Part shown: one piece after another, positions 45,093 through 53,603 of the stretch
Numbering within the stretch: position 1 is the stretch's first letter
How the letters are laid out: the number at the start of each line of letters is the position of its first letter
Origin: Streptomyces sp. Mut1
GTDB taxonomy: Bacteria; Actinomycetota; Actinomycetes; Streptomycetales; Streptomycetaceae
Length of the DNA: 64,000 nucleotides
Direction of reading: 5' to 3'
NCBI RefSeq assembly: GCF_030719295.1
Contig: NZ_CP120997.1
Location: forward strand, 1,984,001-2,048,000
Program-made: the position numbers and the translations under genes
Notes under the pieces: generated by a model
Told to the model about the DNA's origin: nothing
The model's input: the letters and a program-made list of their open reading frames with translations, nothing else
Database searches by the model: none

Positions 45093-45351
45093 GCCCCGGG
45101 CGCCCGTTCCCCCGCCCGCGCGCACCGGCGCGCGAGCCGGAGGCTCGGGTGTCCGCATGCGCTGCTCTCGGCGTTTCGGCCAACCCGGCCCCGTACCGGA
45201 CCCCGTGCGGGGCACGGGTGGATGTATCCCGCACGCCCGTGCGGCCCGGCGCGGAGGGGATCGCAGGCCGACCGAAACACAGGTGTTCGAGTTCCGGGCG
45301 TGGTCGTTAAGCCGTGTGACCCAGCGGCGACCGACCACGGAGGGGGCCACC

Positions 45352-47307
45352 TTGACCTCGGCCAGCACGCCCGAACAGCTGAGTGCGGAACCAGCGGGCA
45401 CGGAGAAGGAAGCACCACCGGACAGCGGTAGCGGAAGCCCGGCGCGGGAGGAGGAGTTCCTGTACCGGGACGAGTCCCGGCTCCGGGCCGGTGCGCAGCT
45501 GACGAGCGGCACGATGGCGCGGCGGCTGCCCGCGCTGGTGCTCCGGTCGCTCAGGATGGCCTGGCGGGTGGACCGGGCGGCGACGGCGGGCCTGCTGGCC
45601 TGCCAGGTGGGCACCGGGGTGCTCGCCGCGCTGGAACTGCTCGCGGTCACGAGCACCATCAACGCGCTGATCGCCTCCGGCGACATCACGGACCGGCTGT
45701 GGGAGGCCGCCCCGCAGCTGGCGGTCATCGCGGCGGCCGCCGGACTGCGCGCCCTGCTGGGCATCGTGGTGACGTGGCTGACGGGCAGGCTGCGCCCGGT
45801 CCTGGCCCGTGCGGCGGAGCTGACGATGATCGAGGCCGCGCTCGGCGCCGAGCTCGCGGCGAACAACATGCCCGGCTACAACGACTTCTACGACATCGCG
45901 GACCGGGGCGCCCAGGTCACCCCCGACCTGGTGGCCGAGTCCCAGGACGTGCTGGCCGCCACCGCCACACTCGCCGCCGGGGCGGCCGTGCTCGCGGTCC
46001 TGCACCCGGCGCTCCTGCCGCTGCTCCTGGTGGCGTGCCTGCCGCAGGCCGCCGCGTACGTACGGGCGGCCCGTGTCCTGTACCTGGCGAACCTGGAGAC
46101 GTCGGGGCGCCGGCGGATGCTGTCCAAGCTGCGCTGGCACATGGCCTACACGGAGTCCAGCGAGGAGATGCGGGCCTGCCTGGCCGGCCCGTTCCTCGTC
46201 GGGCGGTACCGCCGCCTCGCCGCGTCCGTGAACGCCGCCGAGCGCAGGGCCGCCGACACGGGCGCGTGGATGGGGCTGGCCGGCGCCGCCGTGGGCGGGG
46301 TCGCGTCGGCCACCGTATGGGCGGCCCTGCTGTACCTCCTGGCCACCGGCCGCATGGACCTCGCGGCGGGCGGGGGCGCCGTCTTCGCGCTCCAGACCGC
46401 CACCACGTCCGTGCGCGGCATCATCAACGGCGGGGCGCGGCTGGTGCGCACCGGCTGGTACGTCCAGGACTGGCAGCGGTTCCTCGACAACGCCCACGGC
46501 CAGGCGATGGCGGACTCCCGGGGCACCAGGACCCTGCCGGCCGCGCCGGAGCGGTTCGAGGCCCGCGACCTCACCTACCGGTACGACGGCGCGCCCGCCG
46601 ACAGCCTCGCCGGGGTCTCCCTGCATGTGAAGCGCGGCGAGATCGTGGCCCTGGTCGGGGAGAACGGCTCGGGCAAGACCACCCTGTCCCGCCTGCTGTG
46701 CGGGCTGCTGCTGCCGACCGAGGGCGCGGTGGCCTGGGGCCACACCACGACCGCCGAGCTCGACCCGTGGGAGGCGTGGCGCCATGTGGCGCTGGTCCCG
46801 CAGAAGTACACGTATCTGCCGCTGACGATGCGCGACAACATCACCTTCGGCCAGGGCGACACCGGCGACGCGGCCGTGCTCGCCGCCTGCGAGGCGTCCG
46901 GGGCGATCGACATGCTGCCCGCGCTGCGCTCCGGCCTCGACACCCTGCTGACGGCGGAGTGGTTCGGCGGCCAGCAGCTGTCCGGCGGGCAGTGGCAGCG
47001 CACGGTCCTGACCCGGGCCTTCCACCGGCAGGCCTCCCTGCTGGTGATGGACGAGCCCACGGCGGCCCTGGACGCCCGCGCCGAGTACCGCGTCTTCACC
47101 GGCCTGCGGGACCTGGCCAAGGACCGGGCCGTCCTGCTGATCACCCACCGCCTCACCAACGTCAGCGTCGCCGACCGGATCGTGGTCCTGGACCGGGGCC
47201 GCATCGTGCAGGAGGGGACGTATGAGCAACTGACCCGGGAGCCGGGCCTGTTCAGAACGCTGTGGGAACTCCAGCAGCGCACGGGCCAGGACCCGGGCAC
47301 CCCCTGA
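45352..47307 (+). CDS. ABC exporter with fused membrane and ATPase domains
   Basis: 651 residues from a TTG start preceded by GGAGGGGG. A hydrophilic N-terminus (about 60), six-helix type IV exporter membrane domain (about 75-330), and nucleotide-binding domain with GENGSGKTT (Walker A), QQLSGGQWQR (signature), LLVMDEPTAALD (Walker B) and THRLTN (H-loop). It resembles homodimeric exporters of RiPP and lipid substrates; the family typically lies within lanthipeptide or lasso-peptide loci. First gene of a four-gene plus-strand run that continues with Nudix and methyltransferase genes. Cargo unknown. No peptidase C39 domain, so it does not cleave a leader. Confidence 0.88.
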   Translation: MTSASTPEQLSAEPAGTEKEAPPDSGSGSPAREEEFLYRDESRLRAGAQLTSGTMARRLPALVLRSLRMAWRVDRAATAGLLACQVGTGVLAALELLAVTSTINALIASGDITDRLWEAAPQLAVIAAAAGLRALLGIVVTWLTGRLRPVLARAAELTMIEAALGAELAANNMPGYNDFYDIADRGAQVTPDLVAESQDVLAATATLAAGAAVLAVLHPALLPLLLVACLPQAAAYVRAARVLYLANLETSGRRRMLSKLRWHMAYTESSEEMRACLAGPFLVGRYRRLAASVNAAERRAADTGAWMGLAGAAVGGVASATVWAALLYLLATGRMDLAAGGGAVFALQTATTSVRGIINGGARLVRTGWYVQDWQRFLDNAHGQAMADSRGTRTLPAAPERFEARDLTYRYDGAPADSLAGVSLHVKRGEIVALVGENGSGKTTLSRLLCGLLLPTEGAVAWGHTTTAELDPWEAWRHVALVPQKYTYLPLTMRDNITFGQGDTGDAAVLAACEASGAIDMLPALRSGLDTLLTAEWFGGQQLSGGQWQRTVLTRAFHRQASLLVMDEPTAALDARAEYRVFTGLRDLAKDRAVLLITHRLTNVSVADRIVVLDRGRIVQEGTYEQLTREPGLFRTLWELQQRTGQDPGTP

Positions 47308-47363
47308 CCGGCCGACCGCCGCCCCGCACCCTCCGCCCCACGACAACGAAACGAGAGGCCCCC

Positions 47364-48815
47364 GTGCCACAGCCACCCCTCACCCGCTCCCGCGTCCACG
47401 CCGTGGTGACCGCGTACCTGGCCCGCCATCCGGCCGAACGAGACGCTCTCGCCCCGCTGTTGTCCGCGCTGGACGCGGCGGACGATCCGATCGCCCGGAC
47501 GACGCTGCCGGGGCACATCACGTGCAGCGCGGCCGTCATCGACCGCGCGGGGCGGGTCCTGCACGTGCGGCACAACGCTTCGGGCGGCCTGCTGCTCGCC
47601 CCCGGCGGCCATGTCGAACCGGGCGACGCGACCCTGCTCGGGGCCGCGCTGCGGGAGGTGGAGGAGGAGACCGGCATCCCGGCCGCGCGGCTCAGCCACA
47701 CCGCCGCCTTCCGCGCCGAGCCGGCCGACATCGACGTGCACGAGATCGAGGCGAACCCGGCCAAGGGCGAACCCGCGCACCGGCACTACGACTTCCGGTT
47801 CGTCCTCCACCTCGTCCCAAAGACCGTGGAGACCACGGTCCGGGCGGACGAGGTCTCGGCGGTGACCTGGCTGCCGCTCGCCGAGACCACGTGCCCGGCC
47901 CTGCGCGCCAAGCTCCTCGCCGCACCCCTGGGCGCGGCGCCGGAGCCGCTGAGCGCCTCCGTCCTCATCCGCAACGACCGGGGCGAGTACCTGCTGCATC
48001 TGCGCGACCACTACCCGGGCCTGATCTGGGAGCCGGGCGCCTGGTCGGTCACCGGCGGCGGGCGGGAGCGGCAGGACGCCTCTCTGGAGGCGACGGCCCG
48101 CCGCGAACTGCGCGAGGAGACCGGCCTCGTGCTTCCCGGCCTGGCGCCGTTCGCGGTGGAGGAGGCCGTGAGCCTGGACGGCACCAGCCACCTCATCCAG
48201 GTCTTCGCCGGCCGCTGGAACGGCGACGCCGCCGCCCTCCCCCTGACGGAGGGCGTCATGCTGGCCTGGTTCGACCCGGAGACGATGCCCCGGCTGCGGA
48301 TGGCGCCCTCGACCCTCGCCCTGATCCAGCGGCACGCGCGGCAGGCCGGCCCCCCGAAGCCGGTGCCGGGGAGCGGCGCGGTTCCGCGCGTCGTCGGCGT
48401 GCACCTCTACCTGGAGCGCGAGGGAAAGGTCCTGCTGGGCCTGAGGCACCCGGACAGCGCGTACGCGGGAAACGTCCACCACGCCCTGGCCGGGCACTGC
48501 GAGCGGGAGAGCGCCGCCGCCTGTCTGGCGCGCGAGGCGTGGGAGGAGGCGGGCCTCGTCGTCGACCCGGCAGGTGCCGAACTGGTCCATGTGGTGCACC
48601 TGGTGGACGCGGCGGGCGGGCCGCCGAGGATTCAGCTCTTCCTCCGCGCGGAGGCCCGGGGCGAGCCCGCCGTGTACGAACCCGACCGGTGCGTGTCCTG
48701 GGACTGGTGGCCCGTGGACGCCCTTCCCGACCCGATCGTCCCCTACACCCGGGCCGCGATCGACGGCATCCGCGCCGGGCGCCTGTTCACCGAGATGGGC
48801 TGGGAGGCGGCATGA
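47364..48815 (+). CDS. Protein with three tandem Nudix hydrolase domains
   Basis: 483 residues from a GTG with GAGAGG upstream. Domain one about 45-185 (box GGHVEPGDATLLGAALREVE at 81-100), domain two about 195-330 (GGGRERQDASLEATARREL at 231-249), domain three about 335-475 (GHCERESAAACLAREAWEE at 377-395). All three keep the metal-binding EE core of REx(x)EExG, while the first half of each box differs in spacing from the consensus. Nudix enzymes hydrolyse nucleoside diphosphates linked to other moieties. Three active sites in one chain are rare; they may process different nucleotide-linked substrates, or one may be a sensor. The next gene overlaps by four bases (ATGA). Confidence 0.88.
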   Translation: MPQPPLTRSRVHAVVTAYLARHPAERDALAPLLSALDAADDPIARTTLPGHITCSAAVIDRAGRVLHVRHNASGGLLLAPGGHVEPGDATLLGAALREVEEETGIPAARLSHTAAFRAEPADIDVHEIEANPAKGEPAHRHYDFRFVLHLVPKTVETTVRADEVSAVTWLPLAETTCPALRAKLLAAPLGAAPEPLSASVLIRNDRGEYLLHLRDHYPGLIWEPGAWSVTGGGRERQDASLEATARRELREETGLVLPGLAPFAVEEAVSLDGTSHLIQVFAGRWNGDAAALPLTEGVMLAWFDPETMPRLRMAPSTLALIQRHARQAGPPKPVPGSGAVPRVVGVHLYLEREGKVLLGLRHPDSAYAGNVHHALAGHCERESAAACLAREAWEEAGLVVDPAGAELVHVVHLVDAAGGPPRIQLFLRAEARGEPAVYEPDRCVSWDWWPVDALPDPIVPYTRAAIDGIRAGRLFTEMGWEAA

Positions 48816-49357
48816 CCGGGACCGGCACGGCCCACGGCGTCCCCGCACCGTCCGGGCGGGTGATGCTCCCGCCGGAGGAGTACGCCCGCTCGGTGCCCAA
48901 GTCGACCGGCTTCGCCTGCGTGTTCTTCACCGACGAGCACCACCGCCCGGTGCAGCTGCGGGCGACGTACTCCCGGACTCACCCGTGGCAGTTCCCCGGC
49001 GGCACGATGGACCACGGCGAACGTCCCTGGGAGACGGCGCGGCGCGAGTGCCTGGAGGAGACGGGCATCGTGGTGCCGGGGCCGCCCCGCCTGCTGGCCT
49101 CGGTCTTCGGCCCGCCCGGCACCGACTGGCCGTTCAGCACATCGGGCTGCGTCTTCGACGGCGGCCGGCTCACGGACGAGCAGATCCGCGCCATCGTCCT
49201 GGACCCGGACGAGCACGACGCGGTCCGGGCCCTGTCCCTGGCCCAGTGGCACCCCCTGATGCCCCCGCAGGACTTCGCCCGCCTGGAAGCGGTGATGACG
49301 GCGCGGCTGACGGGCACGGCCGCGTACTTCGACGCGTGGGGGTGGGGGGACGCGTGA
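48812..49357 (+). CDS. Single-domain Nudix hydrolase
   Basis: 181 residues. One Nudix domain; box GGTMDHGERPWETARRECLE followed by ETGI has the full REx(x)EExGI core. An N-terminal strand (FACVFFTDEHHRPVQLRATY) and a C-terminal helix complete the fold. The overlapping start means it is translated with the triple-Nudix protein. Together with the next gene this puts five Nudix domains in 4.4 kb. Confidence 0.87.
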   Translation: MTGTGTAHGVPAPSGRVMLPPEEYARSVPKSTGFACVFFTDEHHRPVQLRATYSRTHPWQFPGGTMDHGERPWETARRECLEETGIVVPGPPRLLASVFGPPGTDWPFSTSGCVFDGGRLTDEQIRAIVLDPDEHDAVRALSLAQWHPLMPPQDFARLEAVMTARLTGTAAYFDAWGWGDA

Positions 49358-49385
49358 CCGGCACGGCGACGAGAGGAGAGGCACG

Positions 49386-51731
49386 TTGAAGCAGGACCGG
49401 ACGGAGATCTGGCGCGAGCACTACGCGCAGGGCCGGGGGTTTCGCCCCCTGGGCGTACGGGAACGGGCGCTGCTGGCCGAGCACGCACCGGCGCCCCGGG
49501 ACGGGCGGCCCGGCCGGGCGCTGGACGTCGGCTGCGGTACGGGTGAACTCGCCGCCGCACTGGCCGGCCTGGGTTACGCCGTCGACGCGGTCGACTTCGC
49601 GCCGGAGGCGATCACCCGGGCCCGCGCGGAGCACTCCGGCGTGCTGCCGCAGGTGCGCTTCCGCTGCCTGGACGTCGAGCACGACGAGCTGCCGAACCCG
49701 CCGGAGGGCAGCGGCCCCGGATACGACCTGATCACCATGCGGTCGTGCGTCGCCTTCATCCGCGACCGGTCCCGCCTGCTGCACGCTCTGGGCGCGCGGC
49801 TGCGCACGGGCGGCGCGCTCGTCGTGATCACCCCGGTCGTGGCCCACACCCCCGAGGCGCGGCGCCACATCGCCCTGGAAGAAGGCGAGTTGGACCTGAT
49901 CGCGGAGGGTTTCGAGGAGACCGGCAGGTTCGACGCGGAGGGCCTGGCGGTGCTCGTGCTGCGCGGACCCGGAGGCTCGTTCACCGCCGTGGAGAAGCTC
50001 CGCCCGGCACCGCAGGCCGTTCTGGGCGCCGCCGCCGTGGTCACCGACGGCGCCGGCCGGGTTCTGCTGGGCCGCTCCACCCGGTCCATGTGGGAGCTGC
50101 CGGGTGGCCGCGTGGAGACGGGCGAGTCCGCCCAGGCCGCCGCCGTAAGGGAGTTGGCGGAGGAGACCGGGCTGACGGCACGCGAGGACGCCGCGCACGT
50201 CGTCACCGTCCTGCACGACGACCGGTTCGACGTACGCCGCGTCACGCCCGTCGTCCGCGTCACCGGCTGGGCGGGTGAGCTCGGGCTGCCGGAACCGCAC
50301 AGGTTCTCCCGCTGGGAGTGGCACCCTCCGCACACCCTGGCGTCCCTGGGCCGGATCTTCATGCCGTCCGCCCAGGCGCTGAACGCGGTGTGGCCCGGCG
50401 TGCTGCCCGGTCTGCCGCCCGTCCACTCCTACCCCTGCGAGTCCGGGGTCCCGCCCGTGCCCGGTGAGCCCGCCGAGGCCGCACGCCTGCGCGGGCGGAT
50501 GGCGGACGCGGTGATCCGGAGGGGCTGGGCCCCCTCCCCCGCCGTCCGGGCCGCCCTGCGCGAGGTCCCCCGCCACCGCTTCGTCCCCGAGGCGTCCCTG
50601 GAGACGGCCTACGACGACGATCTCGCCGTGGTCACGGTCCGCGAGGCCCCCGGGACCGCGGTCAGCTCGGTATCGGCCCCCTGGCTTCAGGCCGACATGG
50701 CCGAACGGCTCCGCTTGGAGCCCGGCGGAGCCGTCCTGGAGGTCGGTTCGGGCGGATACAACGCGGAGCTGCTCGCCCATCTCGTCGGACCGCGCGGCCG
50801 GGTGGTGACGGTCGACATCGACCCGTACGTCGTGCGGCGCACCCGGCGGCTGTGCGCGGAGGCCGGCAGCGGCCGGGTCACCGCCGTCCTCGGCGACGGC
50901 GCCCTGGGCGCGCCCGCTCACGTACCGGCGGGCGGGTTCGGCGGTGTGATCATCACGCACACCGCCTCGGACATCGCCCCGGCCTGGCGGGAGCAGCTGG
51001 CGGAGGGCGGCCGGCTGGTCGTCCCGCTCGACGTGGCCGGCTACACCCGCTCGGTCGCCCTGGTCAGGCGCGGCGACGTGCTGGTGGCGGAGCACTGGAC
51101 GTACTGCGGTTTCGTACGCGACCGAGGGGGCGCCGCCCGCGCGGTCCCGGCCGCCGTGCTGGCCGGCGGGGCGGTCACGGCGCGTTGGGAGGGCGGCGTC
51201 GCGGGTGACGTGCCCGCGCTGGACGATGCCCTGCGCGGCCGGCGCCACGAGCTGGCCACGGGGGTCGTCGTCCCCGGCCGGTACTCGTTCGAGACGTTGC
51301 AGCTCTACGCGGCGACCACCCAGCGCGGTTTCTGCCGCCTGAGCGGCGCGAAGGACCCGGCGCTGATCGCCCAGCAGGACGCGGCCGCGATCGTGTCGGG
51401 CGGCTCACTCGCGTATCTGACCCACGTCGCGATCCACGACGCCCCGGACCCGGCGGACCGCCTCAGCGAGTTCCGCGTCCACGCCTACGGCCCGGCCGCA
51501 CCCGGTCTGGCCGAGCGGCTGGCCGGATGCGTCAGGGCCTGGGACCGCCACGTACGCGACCGCGGCTACCCGCCGATGACCGTGCACCCGGCGGACACCC
51601 GTGCCGACGCACTGCCGCCGGGCGACGTCTTCGACATGCCGTCCGCCCGGCTGGTCATCCGGTGGCCCGGCCGTACCGCCCGGGTGCCGGGCCCGGCGGC
51701 ACCGCCCGCCGCAGCGGCGGAGCGGGCATGA
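49386..51731 (+). CDS. Trifunctional fusion: SAM methyltransferase - Nudix - FxLD-type isoaspartyl methyltransferase-like domain
   Basis: 781 residues from a TTG with GGAGAGG upstream. Region 1-200: class I methyltransferase (DVGCGTGEL at 47-55; VDFAPEAITRAR). Region 210-345: Nudix domain (GGRVETGESAQAAAVREL at 240-257, full REx(x)EExGL). Region 365-770: methyltransferase with LREVPRHRFVPEASLETAY, SSVSAPWLQADMAERL, VLEVGSGGYNAELLAHLVGP (450-469) and the late MTVHPADTRADALPPG. The last region matches, as I recall it, the methyltransferase of FxLD lanthipeptide systems, related to protein L-isoaspartyl O-methyltransferase. A double (methyltransferase plus Nudix) fusion is known in actinobacteria; adding a third domain is unusual. 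Substrates unknown. The next gene is convergent, with 40 bases between stops. Confidence 0.87.
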   Translation: MKQDRTEIWREHYAQGRGFRPLGVRERALLAEHAPAPRDGRPGRALDVGCGTGELAAALAGLGYAVDAVDFAPEAITRARAEHSGVLPQVRFRCLDVEHDELPNPPEGSGPGYDLITMRSCVAFIRDRSRLLHALGARLRTGGALVVITPVVAHTPEARRHIALEEGELDLIAEGFEETGRFDAEGLAVLVLRGPGGSFTAVEKLRPAPQAVLGAAAVVTDGAGRVLLGRSTRSMWELPGGRVETGESAQAAAVRELAEETGLTAREDAAHVVTVLHDDRFDVRRVTPVVRVTGWAGELGLPEPHRFSRWEWHPPHTLASLGRIFMPSAQALNAVWPGVLPGLPPVHSYPCESGVPPVPGEPAEAARLRGRMADAVIRRGWAPSPAVRAALREVPRHRFVPEASLETAYDDDLAVVTVREAPGTAVSSVSAPWLQADMAERLRLEPGGAVLEVGSGGYNAELLAHLVGPRGRVVTVDIDPYVVRRTRRLCAEAGSGRVTAVLGDGALGAPAHVPAGGFGGVIITHTASDIAPAWREQLAEGGRLVVPLDVAGYTRSVALVRRGDVLVAEHWTYCGFVRDRGGAARAVPAAVLAGGAVTARWEGGVAGDVPALDDALRGRRHELATGVVVPGRYSFETLQLYAATTQRGFCRLSGAKDPALIAQQDAAAIVSGGSLAYLTHVAIHDAPDPADRLSEFRVHAYGPAAPGLAERLAGCVRAWDRHVRDRGYPPMTVHPADTRADALPPGDVFDMPSARLVIRWPGRTARVPGPAAPPAAAAERA

Positions 51732-51771
51732 GGGGCGGATTCGGCGGGCGGGCCGTGGAGGGAGGGATGCC

Positions 51772-52206
51772 TCAGCGCCGGTAGTAGTCCGCGATGGGCG
51801 CGCGCGCCTCGTCGAACAGTGCCGGGCCGTCCTGTTCCGGTACCGGCCAGGCGCCCGACTCCGGGTTGAGTTCGATGAGCTGCTCGGTGGAGAGCGCGTA
51901 GACGACCCGGCCGAGCCCGGACCGGGCGAGGCCGCCGGCGCACATGCCGCAGGGCTGGCAGCTGGTGTACATGGTGGTGCGCGCGGCCGCGTCGGGGTCC
52001 AGCTCGCGGGCCGCCCAGCGGGCGAGCTTCAGCTCGGGGTGGGCGCTGATGTCGTTGTCGCGGCGCACCGTGTTGTGGGCCTCGGCGATGACCGCGCCGT
52101 CCGGGCCGGCGAGCAGGGAGCCGTAGGGCGCGTCGCCCAGTTCGACGGCGCGGGCGGCGAGGGCGACGGCCCGCCGCAGGAGTGCCTCGTCGGCGGTGGT
52201 GATCAC
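51772..52206 (-). CDS. Nucleoside/guanine-type deaminase
   Basis: 144 residues. Cytidine-deaminase-fold with zinc ligands: HPELK (His/Glu of the H(A/P)E motif) and PCGMC (two Cys). LLAGPDGAVIAEAHNTVRRDND matches guanine and tRNA-adenosine deaminase relatives; C-terminal helix is short. It deaminates a base or nucleoside. The GTG start overlaps the stop of the LLM gene (GTGA), so the two form a minus-strand operon. Functionally suggestive next to five Nudix domains. Confidence 0.87.
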   Translation of the reverse strand: MITTADEALLRRAVALAARAVELGDAPYGSLLAGPDGAVIAEAHNTVRRDNDISAHPELKLARWAARELDPDAAARTTMYTSCQPCGMCAGGLARSGLGRVVYALSTEQLIELNPESGAWPVPEQDGPALFDEARAPIADYYRR

Positions 52207-53021
52207 GATGGTGTCCTCCAGTGTGTGGCCACGGCCGTCAGGGCCCGCCAGGCCTCTTGGGGCCGGAGGGTGTCCTGCGGGTCCCCGTGGTACGGGTCGA
52301 GTACGACGGTGTCGGCGCCGAGGCGGTGCAACTCGCCGAGATCGTCCAGGATCTGTTCGAGGCTGCCGGTGCCGGCGAGCCGCTCGGGGCCGTCGACCGG
52401 GGAGCCGGTCAGCCGCAGGGCGATACGGGGCGCGAACGCCGGCAGCGTGTGGTTCGCGAGGACCGAACGCATCCAGGGCAGCGTGCCCCGCAACGGATGC
52501 CAGGCATCGCCGTACGAGAGGGCGCGCCGGATTCCGGCCTCGCTGTTGCCGCCGACCCAGACGGGAATCGGCCCGGCCGGCCCGTCCCCCTCCTCGCGCC
52601 ATGCCTCGCGAAGGGCGCCGAGGTGCTCGTCGGTCAGCCTGCCGCGTGCGGTGAAAGGCACGCCGAGCGCGTCGAACTCCTGGCGCGCCCAGCCGATCCC
52701 CACCCCGAGCACGAACCGGCCGCCGCTGAGCTGCTGAAGGTTGGTGGCCATACGGGCCACCAACAGCGGGTGCCGGTAGGGCAGTACGAGCACGGTCGTG
52801 CCCAGCCGCACCCTGGTGGTGATCCCGGCCAGCCAGGACAGCGTGGTGAAGGGCTCGTAGAACGGCTCCGGATAGCGCGCGGCCACATCGGGGGTGACGA
52901 CCACGTGGTCCGAGACCATGAGCAGATCGAATCCGAGTCCTTCCACGGTCCGCGCCCACTCGCGGAGCACACCGGGATCGGTCCCGGGCCCGAAGTTCGT
53001 TACGTTGACGCCAAGTCGCAT
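52203..53021 (-). CDS. LLM-class F420/flavin-dependent oxidoreductase
   Basis: 272 residues. TIM-barrel luciferase-like protein: MRLGVNVTNFGPG, FDLLMVSDHV, RVRLGTTVLVLPYRHPLLVARM, LSGGRFVLGVGIGWARQEFDALGV. The TIGR03619-like pattern is typical of actinobacterial F420 users. NpdG at 19924 could recycle the cofactor. Likely reduces or oxidises a substrate related to the neighbouring deaminase/Nudix genes. Divergent from the Lrp gene (93 bp). No strong ribosome site (GGTGG). Confidence 0.88.
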   Translation of the reverse strand: MRLGVNVTNFGPGTDPGVLREWARTVEGLGFDLLMVSDHVVVTPDVAARYPEPFYEPFTTLSWLAGITTRVRLGTTVLVLPYRHPLLVARMATNLQQLSGGRFVLGVGIGWARQEFDALGVPFTARGRLTDEHLGALREAWREEGDGPAGPIPVWVGGNSEAGIRRALSYGDAWHPLRGTLPWMRSVLANHTLPAFAPRIALRLTGSPVDGPERLAGTGSLEQILDDLGELHRLGADTVVLDPYHGDPQDTLRPQEAWRALTAVATHWRTPS

Positions 53022-53102
53022 GGGTGGAGGATATGCCGGTGATCAGGGCCCGAGGAAGACAATCCTCCCGGCACAAGAGGGACTTCGGCATCGAATTCCC
53101 GG

Positions 53103-53114
53103 TAGAATTTCTAT
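53103..53114 (+). promoter_or_regulatory. Likely -10 element of a leaderless lrp transcript
   Basis: TAGAAT lies six bases before the ATG, in the only AT-rich strip of the 93-bp divergent region. There is no ribosome site. Confidence 0.4.
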
Positions 53115-53603
53115 ATGACCGGGAACCTTGACGACATCGACTGGGCGATCGTCGACGAACTGCAGCAGGACGGGCGGATCTCCCTCAGCGAGCTGGGGCG
53201 GCGCGTCAGTCTCGGCTCGTCGGCCACCACGGAACGGGTGCGGAACCTGGAGGCGATGGGCGTCATCACCGGCTACCGCGCCGTCGTCGACCTGACCCGG
53301 GTCGGCTACCCGGTGCTCGCGGTCGTCCGGCTGAAGTACCCCGGCAACCGCCACCAGCCGTTGCGCAGGCTGCTCGCCGAGAGGCGGGAGATCCTGGAGT
53401 GTCTGCGTACCACCGGCGACGACTGCTACACCCTCAAGGTGGCCGCGACCTCGATGGAGCATCTGGAGACCCTCATGGACGAGCTGGCCGGCTTCGGCTC
53501 CACGACCACCAGCGTCGTCTACAGCCAGACGCTGCCGTACCGGGGACCCTCGCGGCCCTCCTGCCCCGGGGCCAGTCCCCCTCATCCGCCGGTCAGCCGC
53601 TGA
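53115..53603 (+). CDS. Lrp/AsnC-family regulator
   Basis: 162 residues. HTH (SLSELGRRVSLGSSATTERVRNLE, residues 23-46) and RAM ligand domain (VLAVVRLKYPG to about 140; GDDCYTLKV). The tail (about 15 residues, Pro/Ser-rich) overlaps the convergent glycosyltransferase by 22 bases. Responds to amino acids or metabolites as octamers. Its divergent position makes the LLM/deaminase operon its likely target. Probably leaderless. Confidence 0.88.
   Translation: MTGNLDDIDWAIVDELQQDGRISLSELGRRVSLGSSATTERVRNLEAMGVITGYRAVVDLTRVGYPVLAVVRLKYPGNRHQPLRRLLAERREILECLRTTGDDCYTLKVAATSMEHLETLMDELAGFGSTTTSVVYSQTLPYRGPSRPSCPGASPPHPPVSR

Noticed and set aside
45093..45351. A hidden precursor peptide for the Nudix/exporter locus
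   Set aside because: No short frame with a ribosome site and a leader-core pattern (including FxLD) was found in this gap or in the 28-57 bp gaps between the following genes.
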